A stretch of 64,000 nt of DNA, taken from the NCBI GenBank assembly GCA_017640665.1, contig JAEPQE010000003.1, forward strand, positions 496,001-560,000, in the 5' to 3' direction. This stretch comes from Balneolaceae bacterium. Lineage in GTDB: Bacteria; Bacteroidota; Rhodothermia; Balneolales; Balneolaceae. Both the position numbers and the translations under genes were made by a program. The notes under the pieces were generated by a model. That model was not told the origin of the DNA, did not search any database, and worked only from the letters and a program-made list of their open reading frames with translations. The stretch's first letter is position 1. Every line of letters begins with the position of its first letter. Shown piece by piece: positions 33,567 to 42,865 of the stretch.

Positions 33567-35000
33567 TTATAGAGATGCTTTTTTTGAAAAAGTAAAACAG
33601 CAAATTACATTAATAATAAAACCTATAAGCCCGATCTGAATTCCTGCGATAGTTTTTATATCTAAAAAGAAAGCACATATCGCGAAAATAGAACCAACGC
33701 ATAATCCAGCAAATACTCCCTTCGAGGTTACTTTAGTTGAGTGTACTCCCAGAATAAATAGCGGTGCTATTTGAATTAATATCTGCATTTTAAGTTCAAT
33801 AAGCCCCCAGAGAGTAATTCTAGGCTGAAGTGCGAATATAATTAGTATGCCCATTATTACCCAGGAAGTAGTCTTGCCATATTTAGTAATTTTTTCTTCT
33901 GGAGCTGATTTAAGAATAGTTTTACCTAGTACATCTTTTGAGATGATTGATGATAAGGTGAGTAAAACCGAATCAGCGGTAGACATAATTGCGGCCAGTA
34001 AGCTTACCACTATCATTACCATAAGTACGAAACTCAACTGAGAATGACTTCCCCAATGTTCAAGCATTATAGGTAATACTGAATCTGTTGAAATACTTTC
34101 TGATTCAACAAAATGAGGGATACTTATTACTCCCAAAAAGAAAAGTACTAACACAGTAATAAATGGCATAAAAACCATTGCCCCAATCGACTTTTTAAGG
34201 ATAGAAAGAGTTTTGGCTGCATAAATTCTTTGAATGGCCTGAGGATATACCGCTGCCCCTATACCAATCATTAAAACAGTACTACCCCAGTAAAGAGCCA
34301 GATTGGCATCTGGTAAATTTATTTTTTCTGGCTCATTTTCAATTAGCCACTTACTTATATTATTCAGCTGTTCAACGTCGGGGAAGAAAATTAAAAACAT
34401 TCCGATTAGTCCAGCTATTAGCATTATTCCTTGCAAAACGTCGGTCCAGGCTACAGCACGCATCCCCCCAAGTGTTTCGTAGAGAATTACAATTAGAGCC
34501 AGAAAAACAACACCTGCCCAATACGGAATTTTTCCTTCGGTAAATCCACTTGCAATATGTCCCATTGCGATAAGTTGAGACAGTAAAAAATTCACAGATA
34601 CAATAATCAAAATTGTATTGGAAAAGAGGGTTAGTTTTGGAAGTTTAAACCGAAAATCGAACCAATCTCCAGGGGTAATAAAGTCGGCTTTTCTGGAAAT
34701 TTTGTATAGTTGTGGTGCAAATGTAAGATAGAATATGACAACAGAGGTCATATAACCCAAAATCAGTATCATACTGAAGCCTTTATTTACTACTTCAGCG
34801 GGGGTAACTAAAAGTGTATTTGCGCTGTATTGGGTTGCATAAAGAGTGAGTAATAGCACAAATGCCCCAAGGTTTCCTCCTGCTAAGTAATGATCTTTCA
34901 AAGAACCGGAAGACTTATTTCTACGTGATAAAATCCCAATAGTAATTAACAACAAAAGGTAAAGCCCGATACAAATGATGATGATTTCAGTAGTAGGCAT
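33567..35000 (-). CDS. Sodium:solute symporter family protein
   Basis: The 477-residue protein has about 13 hydrophobic segments and SSS-family features: DHYLAGGNLGAFVLLLTLYATQYSANTLL in segment 1-2, GGMRAVAWTDVLQG in the middle and MSTADSVLLTLSSIISKDV, the sodium-site helix. Substrate is unknown; the family carries sugars, amino acids, pantothenate and carboxylates. It directly follows, by five bases, a gene for a two-helix membrane peptide typical of SSS companions. Confidence 0.9.
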   Translation of the reverse strand: MPTTEIIIICIGLYLLLLITIGILSRRNKSSGSLKDHYLAGGNLGAFVLLLTLYATQYSANTLLVTPAEVVNKGFSMILILGYMTSVVIFYLTFAPQLYKISRKADFITPGDWFDFRFKLPKLTLFSNTILIIVSVNFLLSQLIAMGHIASGFTEGKIPYWAGVVFLALIVILYETLGGMRAVAWTDVLQGIMLIAGLIGMFLIFFPDVEQLNNISKWLIENEPEKINLPDANLALYWGSTVLMIGIGAAVYPQAIQRIYAAKTLSILKKSIGAMVFMPFITVLVLFFLGVISIPHFVESESISTDSVLPIMLEHWGSHSQLSFVLMVMIVVSLLAAIMSTADSVLLTLSSIISKDVLGKTILKSAPEEKITKYGKTTSWVIMGILIIFALQPRITLWGLIELKMQILIQIAPLFILGVHSTKVTSKGVFAGLCVGSIFAICAFFLDIKTIAGIQIGLIGFIINVICCFTFSKKASL

Positions 35001-35005
35001 TTCTA

Positions 35006-35209
35006 TTACTCCGACCAGTATTTATAGATAATCCACCAAGTAAATATGGCCATCAGAAAAACGAAAAAAATAGATGAGTGGAGCCAAACTGGTAACCCAA
35101 AAATAAGCTTCATTCCTAAATTCTGAGAGAAATACCATGGTATAGAAATCAAAAAGAGAAATAAATAAACTATCCAGACCCAGACGGGGAAAACACGTTT
35201 ATTCTCCAT
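35006..35209 (-). CDS. Small two-helix membrane protein, DUF3311-like symporter companion
   Basis: The 67-residue protein has two membrane segments (VWVWIVYLFLFLISIPWYF and VWLHSSIFFVFLMAIFTWWIIYK). Short two-helix proteins of this kind, often DUF3311-like, commonly sit next to sodium:solute symporters and may assist them. It lies just upstream of the symporter gene and overlaps the RDD gene by eleven bases. Confidence 0.7.
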   Translation of the reverse strand: MENKRVFPVWVWIVYLFLFLISIPWYFSQNLGMKLIFGLPVWLHSSIFFVFLMAIFTWWIIYKYWSE

Positions 35210-36320
35210 GATTGTCCAATAGATTTTCGTCGTTCAGAATTTCTTTACGAAGTTCATCATATTTTTGAATGGTTTTCTTTCTGGTATCAAGCACTACGGT
35301 TGCTGCAATCTTATCATGTATCGCCTGACGGTTTGCGTCCCAATAAATCTGTGCAAATCCTAGTAAACCTGTCGCAATCCCAGCTGCATATCCCCCGAAA
35401 CGTTCGAAAGAGTAGAGGAGGCCTATTGGTTTATTATTGAGGCGAACAACCCTGAGATTAAGCAATCGCTTCCCAAGTGTTTGTCCCCTAAAGAAAGCAG
35501 TACAAAGGACGAAATAGACCCCAATCCATCCAACACTCAAGCCAAAGTCTTCGGCTGTTGCTTTCAGGCTCCTTAAAAAGCTTGGGTTTTCAACCTGTTC
35601 GGTTAATTCCTCGTTGTCCTCTTCAAGTTTATCCACCCGGTCATCAAGTCTGTCTATTCTGGAATCTTTTTCTGCAAGCTCGATGGATGCCAGAATCGGT
35701 GCCATCTGATCACGCAGGCTATCTATTGCAATTGTATCGTTCCTGCTTATTGCAAATCCAAGGCTTCTAAGGTTGAGTATAAATCCATCCTCAAAAAGTT
35801 CTGAGGGCAGAGCATCAGGGGCATCAGAAATTTCTTTTAGCTGATTTTCAAGATTCAATGCTATTCCTTCTAATTGATCTTCAATAGTTAATGAATCATT
35901 TTTGCTAAGCTGGCCTACTTGTTTCGCAAACGAACTCCAATCAACATTATCAGTGGATCCTTCTACTACTTCTCCATCGAGAGTATTAAACGTTACTAGT
36001 CCGGGATCGAAATCGTCTCCATCCTTCGTAACATTGAGTGTAAGAGCAAAAACGAGTATAGAAACAAATGCAGCAGCGCCATAGCGGAAGAGATTCTTCC
36101 ACCAAATAGTGCCACGGGTACGGATGGCAAGCCAGAAAAAGAGAATACTTGCCGCCATTGCAAGGAAAAAAGCTCCGAGAGCAGTAAGAATAGATGCAAT
36201 CAGTAAGTCCAGAAGCAGGGCGAATAATCTTCTCCTAGGAGTTGCCAACGGTAAGCCCAACAGATCTGGATGAACTTCGAACGCGAAAGGGGTTACAATT
36301 TGTTTGGGGTCATTGATCAT
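35199..36320 (-). CDS. RDD-family membrane protein with a coiled-coil insert
   Basis: From ATG 36320 (MINDPKQIVTPFAFEVHPD) the protein has 373 residues. An upstream extension to 36395 would cover a terminator and is rejected. RDD-type membrane segments (PRRRLFALLLDLLIASIL, then a second hydrophobic pair) are interrupted by about 160 soluble, acidic residues with a predicted coiled coil (IDRLDDRVDKLEEDNEELTEQ), then GWIGVYFVLCTAFFRGQTLGKRLLNLRVV and the RDD end (HDKIAATVVLD). RDD proteins are membrane proteins of mixed or unknown role; the large insert is unusual. Confidence 0.8.
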   Translation of the reverse strand: MINDPKQIVTPFAFEVHPDLLGLPLATPRRRLFALLLDLLIASILTALGAFFLAMAASILFFWLAIRTRGTIWWKNLFRYGAAAFVSILVFALTLNVTKDGDDFDPGLVTFNTLDGEVVEGSTDNVDWSSFAKQVGQLSKNDSLTIEDQLEGIALNLENQLKEISDAPDALPSELFEDGFILNLRSLGFAISRNDTIAIDSLRDQMAPILASIELAEKDSRIDRLDDRVDKLEEDNEELTEQVENPSFLRSLKATAEDFGLSVGWIGVYFVLCTAFFRGQTLGKRLLNLRVVRLNNKPIGLLYSFERFGGYAAGIATGLLGFAQIYWDANRQAIHDKIAATVVLDTRKKTIQKYDELRKEILNDENLLDNHGE

Positions 36321-36355
36321 CCCAAAGTTTAGCAAACAATTTACTTTCGTGAAAT

Positions 36356-36388
36356 AAAAAAAGCCGCAATAAATATCGAGGCTTTTTT
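36356..36388. terminator. Bidirectional terminator between the lipoprotein and RDD genes
   Basis: AAAAAAAGCC and GGCTTTTTT (with the matching A run before) form a stem around a 14-base loop. On the minus strand it ends the lipoprotein gene at 36408, and it lies upstream of the RDD start at 36320. Confidence 0.8.
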
Positions 36389-36407
36389 GGATCATCTATG
36401 AGTAAAA

Positions 36408-36914
36408 CTAGTCCTCAAAACTGAGATTATAGGCTTTAACAACGGTTTCATAATTAGAGTAATCGAGACCTTTCCCTTTTGCCAACAAAGTAGGAGGGAT
36501 GGCAACAATTCTGAGAACATCTCCATCAAACAAGTTCTCATTCGCTTCATTGTTATCTGGAACTTCGCCTTCTACTATCAAATCAAAATTGTCAATATCA
36601 AAAGAGTAGCGTAATACAACGATATCATTATCAAAGGGTGTAGTTAAAGGGAGGGCATGCCAGTTGGTAGTGTTCTGAAAACGTAAATATCCAAGAACAA
36701 GACCATAATCTACTGTTTCCTCGTCAAGAATGTTCCAACCATAAGAAGCGATGGATACGAATTCATCGTCAATTCCAAAATCTACATCTGAGTCGATTTC
36801 TATGGTAGCTGAATACACTTCACTGCCGGCAGGGCCACGCGGTCCGGTTGGTCCAACGCATGAAGCGGTTAAAATTCCTATAAATAGCGCGATGAACATT
36901 TTTGAAGTTTTCAT
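36408..36914 (-). CDS. Hypothetical lipoprotein with short collagen-like repeat
   Basis: The 168-residue protein has a lipoprotein signal (ALFIGILTASC) and then three Gly-x-y triplets (GPTGPRGPAG), followed by an acidic beta-rich domain (EIDSDVDFGIDDEF, YSFDIDNFDLIVEG). Many Bacteroidota lipoproteins have short G-P-x-G-P-x-G-P tails of this type after the lipid Cys. I do not recognise the C-terminal domain. It is monocistronic and ends in the bidirectional terminator. Confidence 0.75.
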   Translation of the reverse strand: MKTSKMFIALFIGILTASCVGPTGPRGPAGSEVYSATIEIDSDVDFGIDDEFVSIASYGWNILDEETVDYGLVLGYLRFQNTTNWHALPLTTPFDNDIVVLRYSFDIDNFDLIVEGEVPDNNEANENLFDGDVLRIVAIPPTLLAKGKGLDYSNYETVVKAYNLSFED

Positions 36915-37133
36915 GTCTGCCTCGTTAGTTTTTGATTAAAGTCTGTGCTTATGTTACTACTCAGAGTGCAGTGCAAATATAACATGTTTGGGTTAGGCAA
37001 TTAATGCGATGTCAACTCACACAGTGAATTTTAAAAAAGAAAGAACTGGAAGTATTCGTCGTCTGTTCAGGTTTAAGACTTGAATAAATTTCACTACATT
37101 TAAACAAACTATTAAAGCAAATCAGGAACTGGA

Positions 37134-37709
37134 TTGAGCAAGATATTAATGGAAATTTTGGGACTCTCAACGAGTCCAAGCAGTGGCGGCGCTTACGCAT
37201 TAATTTTATCTGAGGCTAAAGGCTCCAGAAGGCTCCCGATAATAATAGGTTCTTCTGAGGCTCAGGCTATTGCATTGGAATTGGAGAATATTAAACCGCC
37301 TCGTCCAATGACTCACGACTTACTCAAAAATGTGATACTGAATTTCGAATCCAATATCAGAGAAGTAATAATAAGTGACCTTGCTGAAGGCACCTTTTAT
37401 GCACGTATTATTTTTGAACGTGGAGATCAACTTCACGAAGTTGATGCCAGACCCAGTGATGCCATAGCACTTGCTGTTCGGTTCGGATGTTCAATTTATA
37501 CCAGTGAACAAGTTTTAAGTGAAGCAGGAATTGTTGCGGATACTGAGTCAACTACAACTGTAAAATCTTCAAAATCAACAGATTCTACGGGTAATACGGA
37601 GTTATCTAAACTGGAGAAGCTTGAGCAGGAATTACATACCGCTGTAGAAACTGAAAATTATGAAAAAGCGGCTAAACTCCGCGACCAAATCCAAAAAATG
37701 AAGGGCTAA
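37134..37709 (+). CDS. Bifunctional nuclease-family (DUF151) protein with UVR motif
   Basis: The 191-residue protein has an N-terminal DUF151 domain (about 1-130; EILGLSTSPSSGGAYALILSEAKGSRRLPIIIG and DARPSDAIALAVRFG) and a C-terminal UVR motif (about 150-190; KLEKLEQELHTAVETENYEKAAKLRDQIQKM) as in UvrB/UvrC. The start is TTG at 37134, six bases after AGGA; an ATG five codons later is a weaker choice. Homologues are described as DNase/RNase-like or as partners in stress response. bshC follows after three bases. Confidence 0.88.
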   Translation: MSKILMEILGLSTSPSSGGAYALILSEAKGSRRLPIIIGSSEAQAIALELENIKPPRPMTHDLLKNVILNFESNIREVIISDLAEGTFYARIIFERGDQLHEVDARPSDAIALAVRFGCSIYTSEQVLSEAGIVADTESTTTVKSSKSTDSTGNTELSKLEKLEQELHTAVETENYEKAAKLRDQIQKMKG

Positions 37710-37712
37710 CCT

Positions 37713-39323
37713 GTGAGTGAAGATCATTGTTCTTTTCAACAACTCCCGTTTTCAAATTTATTTAATACCTACATCTCTGACTATTTTAAACTAAAGGATT
37801 TTTACTCAGGCAATCCTTTTGATGAAAATCAGGTAAAGGAAAGGGCAGGGAATATTGTTCAACCTGAATCAAAAGAACGGATTGCAAAGGCGCTTAAAGA
37901 ATACCATCAGTTTTTAGGGATTTCTGATTCTCAACAGTCACAATTGAATAAGTTTTCAAAAGAAGAATCTCTGGTTTTTGTAACCGGACAGCAGCTGGGC
38001 GTTTATGGAGGTCCGTTGTTTACCGTATATAAAACTATTACTACGATTCTGCTTGCTCGTAAGTGGGAAAAGATTCTTGATAAACCGGTTGTCCCCATTT
38101 TTTGGCTGGCAGATGAAGATCACGATTTCGAAGAGATAGCATCAGTTGGAATACCAGACTATGATGAGTTTAAGAAAATTGGGTTAATAGATGAAGGGAA
38201 TGGACAACCGGTTTCTGTTCAGGAAATCAAAGAAACGATAAAGGAGTTTGAGGCTTCACTACGAAGCGAATTGCAGGAAACTGATTTTACTGAGAAACTT
38301 TTTTCATCGTTAAACAAGTTCTATACACCTGGAAAAACTCATGTTCAGGCTTTTGCTCAACTGATGAATTCCTGGTTTGCTGAGGAAGGACTTTTAATTG
38401 TGGGTAGTAATTTTGGTTCCATCAAGGAGCTTAGTAAGGAAGTTTTCAAGACTTCGGTTACTGCTGCGGAAGATATCTTTGACGCTCTTGAGAATAAGAG
38501 TGTTGAACTTGAGAAAAATTTTCATCGTCAGGTGGTTATTGGGGAATCCAATCTCTTTTTTATCGATGCAAAAGGGGGTAGATTGAAACTTGAACGTTCG
38601 AATGGAGACTGGATCGCCGGAGATCTAAAGGTGAGCGAGGAAAAATTGCTTTCCATGATTGAAGAAAACCCTCAAAACTTTTCTCCTAATGTTTTTTTAC
38701 GACCGGTGTTGCAGGATGTGTTGTTGCCAACTATAGGCTATGTTGCAGGACCTGGTGAGCTTGCATATTATGGCCAAATGAAGAGTTTGTATCCATTTTT
38801 TGATCTTCAAATGCCGATTATTTTTCCAAGGCTTAGCATTTCACTTATCGAAAGTGGTATTGAACGAATTATGGAGAAGCTTCCATTTGCAATGTGCAGC
38901 TACAATCAGCGTATAGAAGATTTAGAAGCCGCTTATGTGGATCAGACTAATTCAAAAGATATTGAGGGAGTCTTCGCAGACTGGAAACAATCTATTAACG
39001 AGATTTCCGAAAAACCGATCGTATTTATCAAAGGTATCGACCCAACGCTGGAGGGAACAGCAGGTAAAGTAGTGACAGGGTTCTCTAATGAAATTGATAA
39101 ACTGAAAGGAAAAGTATATAGAGCTATCAAGCAGCAGGAACAAACCCAACTTAATCGCATTTCGAAGATCAAATCTCAGTTATTCCCTGACGGATTGCAG
39201 GAGCGCTCGGTAAGTCCCGTTTATTTTATGAATAAATATGGACTTGATATCTGGCAGAATCTTCTTAATGATTTTGAAGAAGAAGATCTTGACCTTACCA
39301 TTCATCACATAGTTGGTTTATAA
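37713..39323 (+). CDS. bshC: Bacillithiol biosynthesis cysteine-adding enzyme
   Basis: BshC adds cysteine to glucosamine-malate in bacillithiol synthesis. The 536-residue length and motifs fit: VTGQQLGVYGGPLFTVYKTI, FWLADEDHDFEEIA, VFLRPVLQDVLLPTIGYVAGPGELAYYGQ and the C-terminal coiled coil. The start is GTG at 37713. bshA and bshB are not in the window. The thiol is known from Bacillota and several Bacteroidota-related groups. It is cytosolic and overlaps the next gene by one base. Confidence 0.95.
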   Translation: MSEDHCSFQQLPFSNLFNTYISDYFKLKDFYSGNPFDENQVKERAGNIVQPESKERIAKALKEYHQFLGISDSQQSQLNKFSKEESLVFVTGQQLGVYGGPLFTVYKTITTILLARKWEKILDKPVVPIFWLADEDHDFEEIASVGIPDYDEFKKIGLIDEGNGQPVSVQEIKETIKEFEASLRSELQETDFTEKLFSSLNKFYTPGKTHVQAFAQLMNSWFAEEGLLIVGSNFGSIKELSKEVFKTSVTAAEDIFDALENKSVELEKNFHRQVVIGESNLFFIDAKGGRLKLERSNGDWIAGDLKVSEEKLLSMIEENPQNFSPNVFLRPVLQDVLLPTIGYVAGPGELAYYGQMKSLYPFFDLQMPIIFPRLSISLIESGIERIMEKLPFAMCSYNQRIEDLEAAYVDQTNSKDIEGVFADWKQSINEISEKPIVFIKGIDPTLEGTAGKVVTGFSNEIDKLKGKVYRAIKQQEQTQLNRISKIKSQLFPDGLQERSVSPVYFMNKYGLDIWQNLLNDFEEEDLDLTIHHIVGL

Positions 39324-39898
39324 TGGCATCTATTTCTGAACAAAAGTCCTTGATCAGAAAAGAGGTGACAGCTAAAAGGCAATTACTTACTGTAGACGAA
39401 TGGGCGAGTAAGAGTCGATTGATTAAAGAAGTGATTTTATTGAGTCCGGAATATGAAAATTCAGATACAATTCACTGCTTTATCTCAATGAACGAACGCT
39501 TTGAGGTTGATACACAAAGTTTAATAAAAGATATACTAGATCAGGGTAAAACACTGGTTGTACCTATAACAAATTTCAAAAAAGGAATACTATCTCATTC
39601 AAAACTGAGCTCATTTGAGGCGCTTAAACCAAACAAATGGGGTGTATTAGAACCTCAGGAATTCAAACCTGTAAATAATGATGAAATTGATCTTGTATTA
39701 GCTCCCTTATTAGCAGCTGATCGAACAGGAAACAGGTTAGGTTATGGAAAAGGATTCTACGATCGGTTTTTATCGACTATTTCAGCGCCTGCATTTGGAT
39801 TATTATTTGAGGAGTTTATTCTTGAAAATATTCCGACTGATTCTTTCGATCAAAAACTAAAAGGGTTAATTTCAGAAAAAGGGTTTTACTACTCGTAA
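39323..39898 (+). CDS. 5-formyltetrahydrofolate cyclo-ligase
   Basis: The enzyme converts 5-formyltetrahydrofolate to methenyltetrahydrofolate with ATP. The 191-residue protein has the family features SLIRKEVTAKRQLL near the start and the phosphate-binding signature TGNRLGYGKGFYDRFL. It starts on the last base of bshC (TAATG overlap). Cytosolic, one-carbon metabolism. Confidence 0.92.
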   Translation: MASISEQKSLIRKEVTAKRQLLTVDEWASKSRLIKEVILLSPEYENSDTIHCFISMNERFEVDTQSLIKDILDQGKTLVVPITNFKKGILSHSKLSSFEALKPNKWGVLEPQEFKPVNNDEIDLVLAPLLAADRTGNRLGYGKGFYDRFLSTISAPAFGLLFEEFILENIPTDSFDQKLKGLISEKGFYYS

Positions 39899-39943
39899 CA
39901 ATCAATTAATACCTTCGTAGCAGCATTGCGGAGGAAATAAAAA

Positions 39944-40684
39944 ATGGCTGAAAATATTAGACGAAAAACTGCATCCAAAACCGGTACCGCTTCTCTGGAG
40001 TTTGATGATTTTGAACTTCAAAATACAATGCAGAACTTTTTAAAAGAGGAACCTAAAGAAGAAGGAAAGGGCATTTGGAACTTTGCAACTATATCAGGGA
40101 TGGTAATGCTTTTTCTCGGTGTTTCATTTTTATTGCAATGGATAGGACTTTCTTTCGGTGAAGGCCTGGATGCTTTTTTAGAAGGAGCCATTTCTTCGAT
40201 GCCTCTTATTGGCGGTGCATTAGTAACATTAATTGGGTTTGGTTTTTTTGTTGGCGACAGGAAAAGAGAAAAAAGAGCTTCAAGACAAGAAAAAAAGAGA
40301 AGAAGAGCTAAAGCTTCATCTGCCAAGAAGAGAATGGATGACGTGCATGGCTCAGAATTTACAGGATCTAAAACCAGAAGCAGTTTGAGAAACGATCTTG
40401 ATTCGGACTTTACTTCGAGTTCCAGCTCTGCAAACTTCGAAGATTTTGCGATGGGTTCCTATGGATATCGCTCAAAACGTCTTATGAAATCCCGTTCGGA
40501 TAAGAAATGGGCAGGAGTTTGCGGAGGATTAGCCAAATATTTCGGAATCAGCTCTACCGTAGTCCGATTTATATTTGTAGCCGCTTTCTTTATGGGATAT
40601 GGAGCAAGTTTATTAATCTATTTTGGATTATCACTTGCAATGCCGAAAGAGCCTGTCGAACTTATGGATGACTTTGATTTTTAA
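39944..40684 (+). CDS. PspC-domain membrane protein
   Basis: The 246-residue protein has an acidic start, two membrane segments (about 45-65 and 85-105; ATISGMVMLFLGVSFLLQW, PLIGGALVTLIGFGFFVG), a very basic stretch (KREKRASRQEKKRRRAKASSAKKR) and a C-terminal PspC domain (about 185-238; KKWAGVCGGLAKYFGISSTVVRFIFV). PspC proteins act in envelope stress as membrane regulators or toxins' antidotes, but no psp operon is present. It lies between folate cyclo-ligase and tmk, all in one direction. Confidence 0.85.
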   Translation: MAENIRRKTASKTGTASLEFDDFELQNTMQNFLKEEPKEEGKGIWNFATISGMVMLFLGVSFLLQWIGLSFGEGLDAFLEGAISSMPLIGGALVTLIGFGFFVGDRKREKRASRQEKKRRRAKASSAKKRMDDVHGSEFTGSKTRSSLRNDLDSDFTSSSSSANFEDFAMGSYGYRSKRLMKSRSDKKWAGVCGGLAKYFGISSTVVRFIFVAAFFMGYGASLLIYFGLSLAMPKEPVELMDDFDF

Positions 40685-40698
40685 TTCATCCGGCATAC

Positions 40699-41304
40699 AT
40701 GCTAATTACATTTGAGGGGATCGACGGCAGCGGAAAGTCTACCCAAATCTCTTTATTAAAGGATAAACTAACTTCTGTGGGGAAAACGGTTCGGGTATTT
40801 CGCGAACCAGGCGGAACGCAAATCTCAGAAGAAATTAGGGAGCTTCTGCTTAATACTGAATTTCATATTGATTCGGTTACAGAGCTTTTGTTGTTTTCAT
40901 CGGCCCGTTCACAATTAATGTCAGAAGAAGTACTCCCTGCCTTAGAAAAGGGAGAAGTTGTGATTCTGGATCGATTTTACGATTCAACTACCGCTTATCA
41001 GGGCTATGGAAGAAAAAGTCTTCCTCTGAACCAAATTCAGCAGATTAATAGTATAGCATCGCACGGCAGAACTCCGGATTTTACTTTCTACTTAAGGCTT
41101 TCTTTAGACGAATCGAATCACCGCAGGGCACACTTAAGTAAAGACAGGATGGAAAGGGCAGGCGATGAATTTTTTGCTAATGTTATAAAAGGCTTTGATG
41201 ATCTTGCAGAACAGGAAGAACGATTTATAGTAATTGAAGCATCTCAATCAATTGAAGTTATACATGAAAGTATTGTAAAAAGGCTTTCTTCAAAACTTCT
41301 GTAG
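40699..41304 (+). CDS. tmk: Thymidylate kinase
   Basis: The enzyme phosphorylates dTMP to dTDP. The 201-residue protein has the P-loop EGIDGSGKST (residues 6-15), the DR(Y/F) motif in ILDRFYDSTTAYQG and the LID region NHRRAHLSKDRME. The length is standard. It ends in a hairpin and T tract about ten bases downstream. Confidence 0.96.
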   Translation: MLITFEGIDGSGKSTQISLLKDKLTSVGKTVRVFREPGGTQISEEIRELLLNTEFHIDSVTELLLFSSARSQLMSEEVLPALEKGEVVILDRFYDSTTAYQGYGRKSLPLNQIQQINSIASHGRTPDFTFYLRLSLDESNHRRAHLSKDRMERAGDEFFANVIKGFDDLAEQEERFIVIEASQSIEVIHESIVKRLSSKLL

Positions 41305-41312
41305 ATTTTTTC

Positions 41313-41342
41313 TCTGGTGGTCCAGAAAGTTTTTCTTTTTTT
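41313..41342 (+). terminator. Weak intrinsic terminator after tmk
   Basis: TCTGG and CCAGA pair around a four-base loop and are followed within three bases by a T-rich tract of about twelve bases. The stem is short. Confidence 0.5.
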
Positions 41343-41473
41343 ATCTGCTATGGTCATTGAGGCTTAATCATATTATCCGTATTTTAGAACAATATGGATG
41401 AATCCTTCCTGTTTCCAAGAAAACTGGTTCATCACAGTTAAATTCCAACGATTATAACATCCTAAATTCTATT

Positions 41474-41941
41474 ATGGCGCACGAAAGAATCGAGATTGAT
41501 TTGCCTCTAGCTAAAGTTTACGAGCTACTTAGTAACCCAGTTGACTTCCCAAAGTTTTTAGAGCGTATCGACTCAGTAGAAAGAATTAACTCTCAAACCT
41601 TTGAGTATAAAACTACTATTGGAAATGAGGAGTTTGTTTGGACTACCAATTTAATCGATAACCTTCGAAACACTCGTTTTGCATGGATCACAATCAATGG
41701 TAACCTAAACCAAACCGGAACTATCCGTTTTACTCCACTTGATAACGGTACTCGAACAAGAGTTGAGTTTTCTTTAGATTACAGAACGTTTTTCGGAGAT
41801 CCTACTGAAGAGCTTGGTACTTTTATCGAAGAATCACCTGCTCAATTAGTGAAAGATCTTGAGAAATTTAAAGATCTTGCGGAGTCTGGTACTTTCAAAG
41901 AAGAGCAAAATGAAGTCTCTGAAGAAGAAGTAACAGCATAA
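41474..41941 (+). CDS. START-like (SRPBCC) domain protein
   Basis: The 155-residue protein is a single helix-grip domain of the polyketide cyclase/START type: IDLPLAKVYELLSNPVDFPKFL at the start, TLIDNLRNTRFAW in the middle and FSLDYRTFFGDPTEELGTFIEESP near the end, with an acidic Glu-rich tail. Such domains bind hydrophobic ligands; no enzyme residues stand out. It is cytosolic and monocistronic, with a strong terminator. Confidence 0.8.
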   Translation: MAHERIEIDLPLAKVYELLSNPVDFPKFLERIDSVERINSQTFEYKTTIGNEEFVWTTNLIDNLRNTRFAWITINGNLNQTGTIRFTPLDNGTRTRVEFSLDYRTFFGDPTEELGTFIEESPAQLVKDLEKFKDLAESGTFKEEQNEVSEEEVTA

Positions 41942-41969
41942 GCTTTACACTATTTATTTACTTATTGTT

Positions 41970-41999
41970 AATGCGCATCATTTGATGCGCATTTTTTTT
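41970..41999 (+). terminator. Strong intrinsic terminator
   Basis: AATGCGCATCA and TGATGCGCATT form a perfect eleven-base stem, followed by eight T. Confidence 0.92.
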
Positions 42000-42013
42000 G
42001 TTCAGTAATTACT

Positions 42014-42865
42014 ATGACGTTTACCAAATTCAAACTTTCTGAAAAAAGTGAATCTCCACATTACCTGTTAATTGGAAATCCGGTTAGCCACAGCGTGTCA
42101 CCTTTAATGCATAATAGTGCGTTAACACAGCATGGAATAAATGCTGAATATCATGCAGTAGCTGTTTCAATGAGCGAAATTCCAGCTCTTGTTGCTCATT
42201 TCAATAACTCAAACTTTCTTGGAGCTAATATTACTATCCCCCATAAAGAAAACTTTACGGAAGTTATGGATGAACTTACGCCTGAAGCTAGAGAAATTGG
42301 TGCTATTAATACGGTTATAAAGCAAGAGAATAAGCTTATCGGCCATAATACAGATGCGTATGGATTTCAGGTACCACTCGAAGAATTTTCAGATGCCATA
42401 GAACGGGATAGGGCTATCATTTTTGGTTCGGGTGGTGCTACCAAAGCCATAGTGTATGCATTACATGATCTTGGTTTTGAGGAGGTGATCATGGTTTCCA
42501 GAAGACCAGAGAGATATTCAGACTTTGATGATATGATTACCTGTAGTTACGATGCCTGGACCGAATACGCTGATGATGCTAACCTGATTATAAATGCTAC
42601 TCCATTGGGGATGATACCAAATACCGATGCTTCCCCAATAAAAGAGTCTGAAAGAGAATTATTGGAAGGAAAGCTTTGTTACGACATCGTATATAATCCT
42701 AAAGAGACTAAATTTTTAAAACAAGCAATAAGCGCAGGCGGAATAGCAATTGGTGGAATAGATATGTTGATTCACCAAGGTGCTAAATCTTTTCAACTTT
42801 GGACAGGAAAAGAGTTTCCAATAGGGCTTATTAAAATGAAACTGGATGACATCTTCCCACATTGA
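42014..42865 (+). CDS. aroE: Shikimate dehydrogenase
   Basis: The enzyme reduces 3-dehydroshikimate with NADPH in the shikimate pathway. The 283-residue protein has the shikimate-binding NPVSHSVSPLMHN and NITIPHKE (catalytic Lys), NTDAYGF with the second catalytic residue (Asp), and the Rossmann motif GSGGATKAIVYAL. pgeF overlaps its end by 20 bases. Its product feeds chorismate, the precursor used by the trp operon 16 kb away. Confidence 0.94.
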   Translation: MTFTKFKLSEKSESPHYLLIGNPVSHSVSPLMHNSALTQHGINAEYHAVAVSMSEIPALVAHFNNSNFLGANITIPHKENFTEVMDELTPEAREIGAINTVIKQENKLIGHNTDAYGFQVPLEEFSDAIERDRAIIFGSGGATKAIVYALHDLGFEEVIMVSRRPERYSDFDDMITCSYDAWTEYADDANLIINATPLGMIPNTDASPIKESERELLEGKLCYDIVYNPKETKFLKQAISAGGIAIGGIDMLIHQGAKSFQLWTGKEFPIGLIKMKLDDIFPH

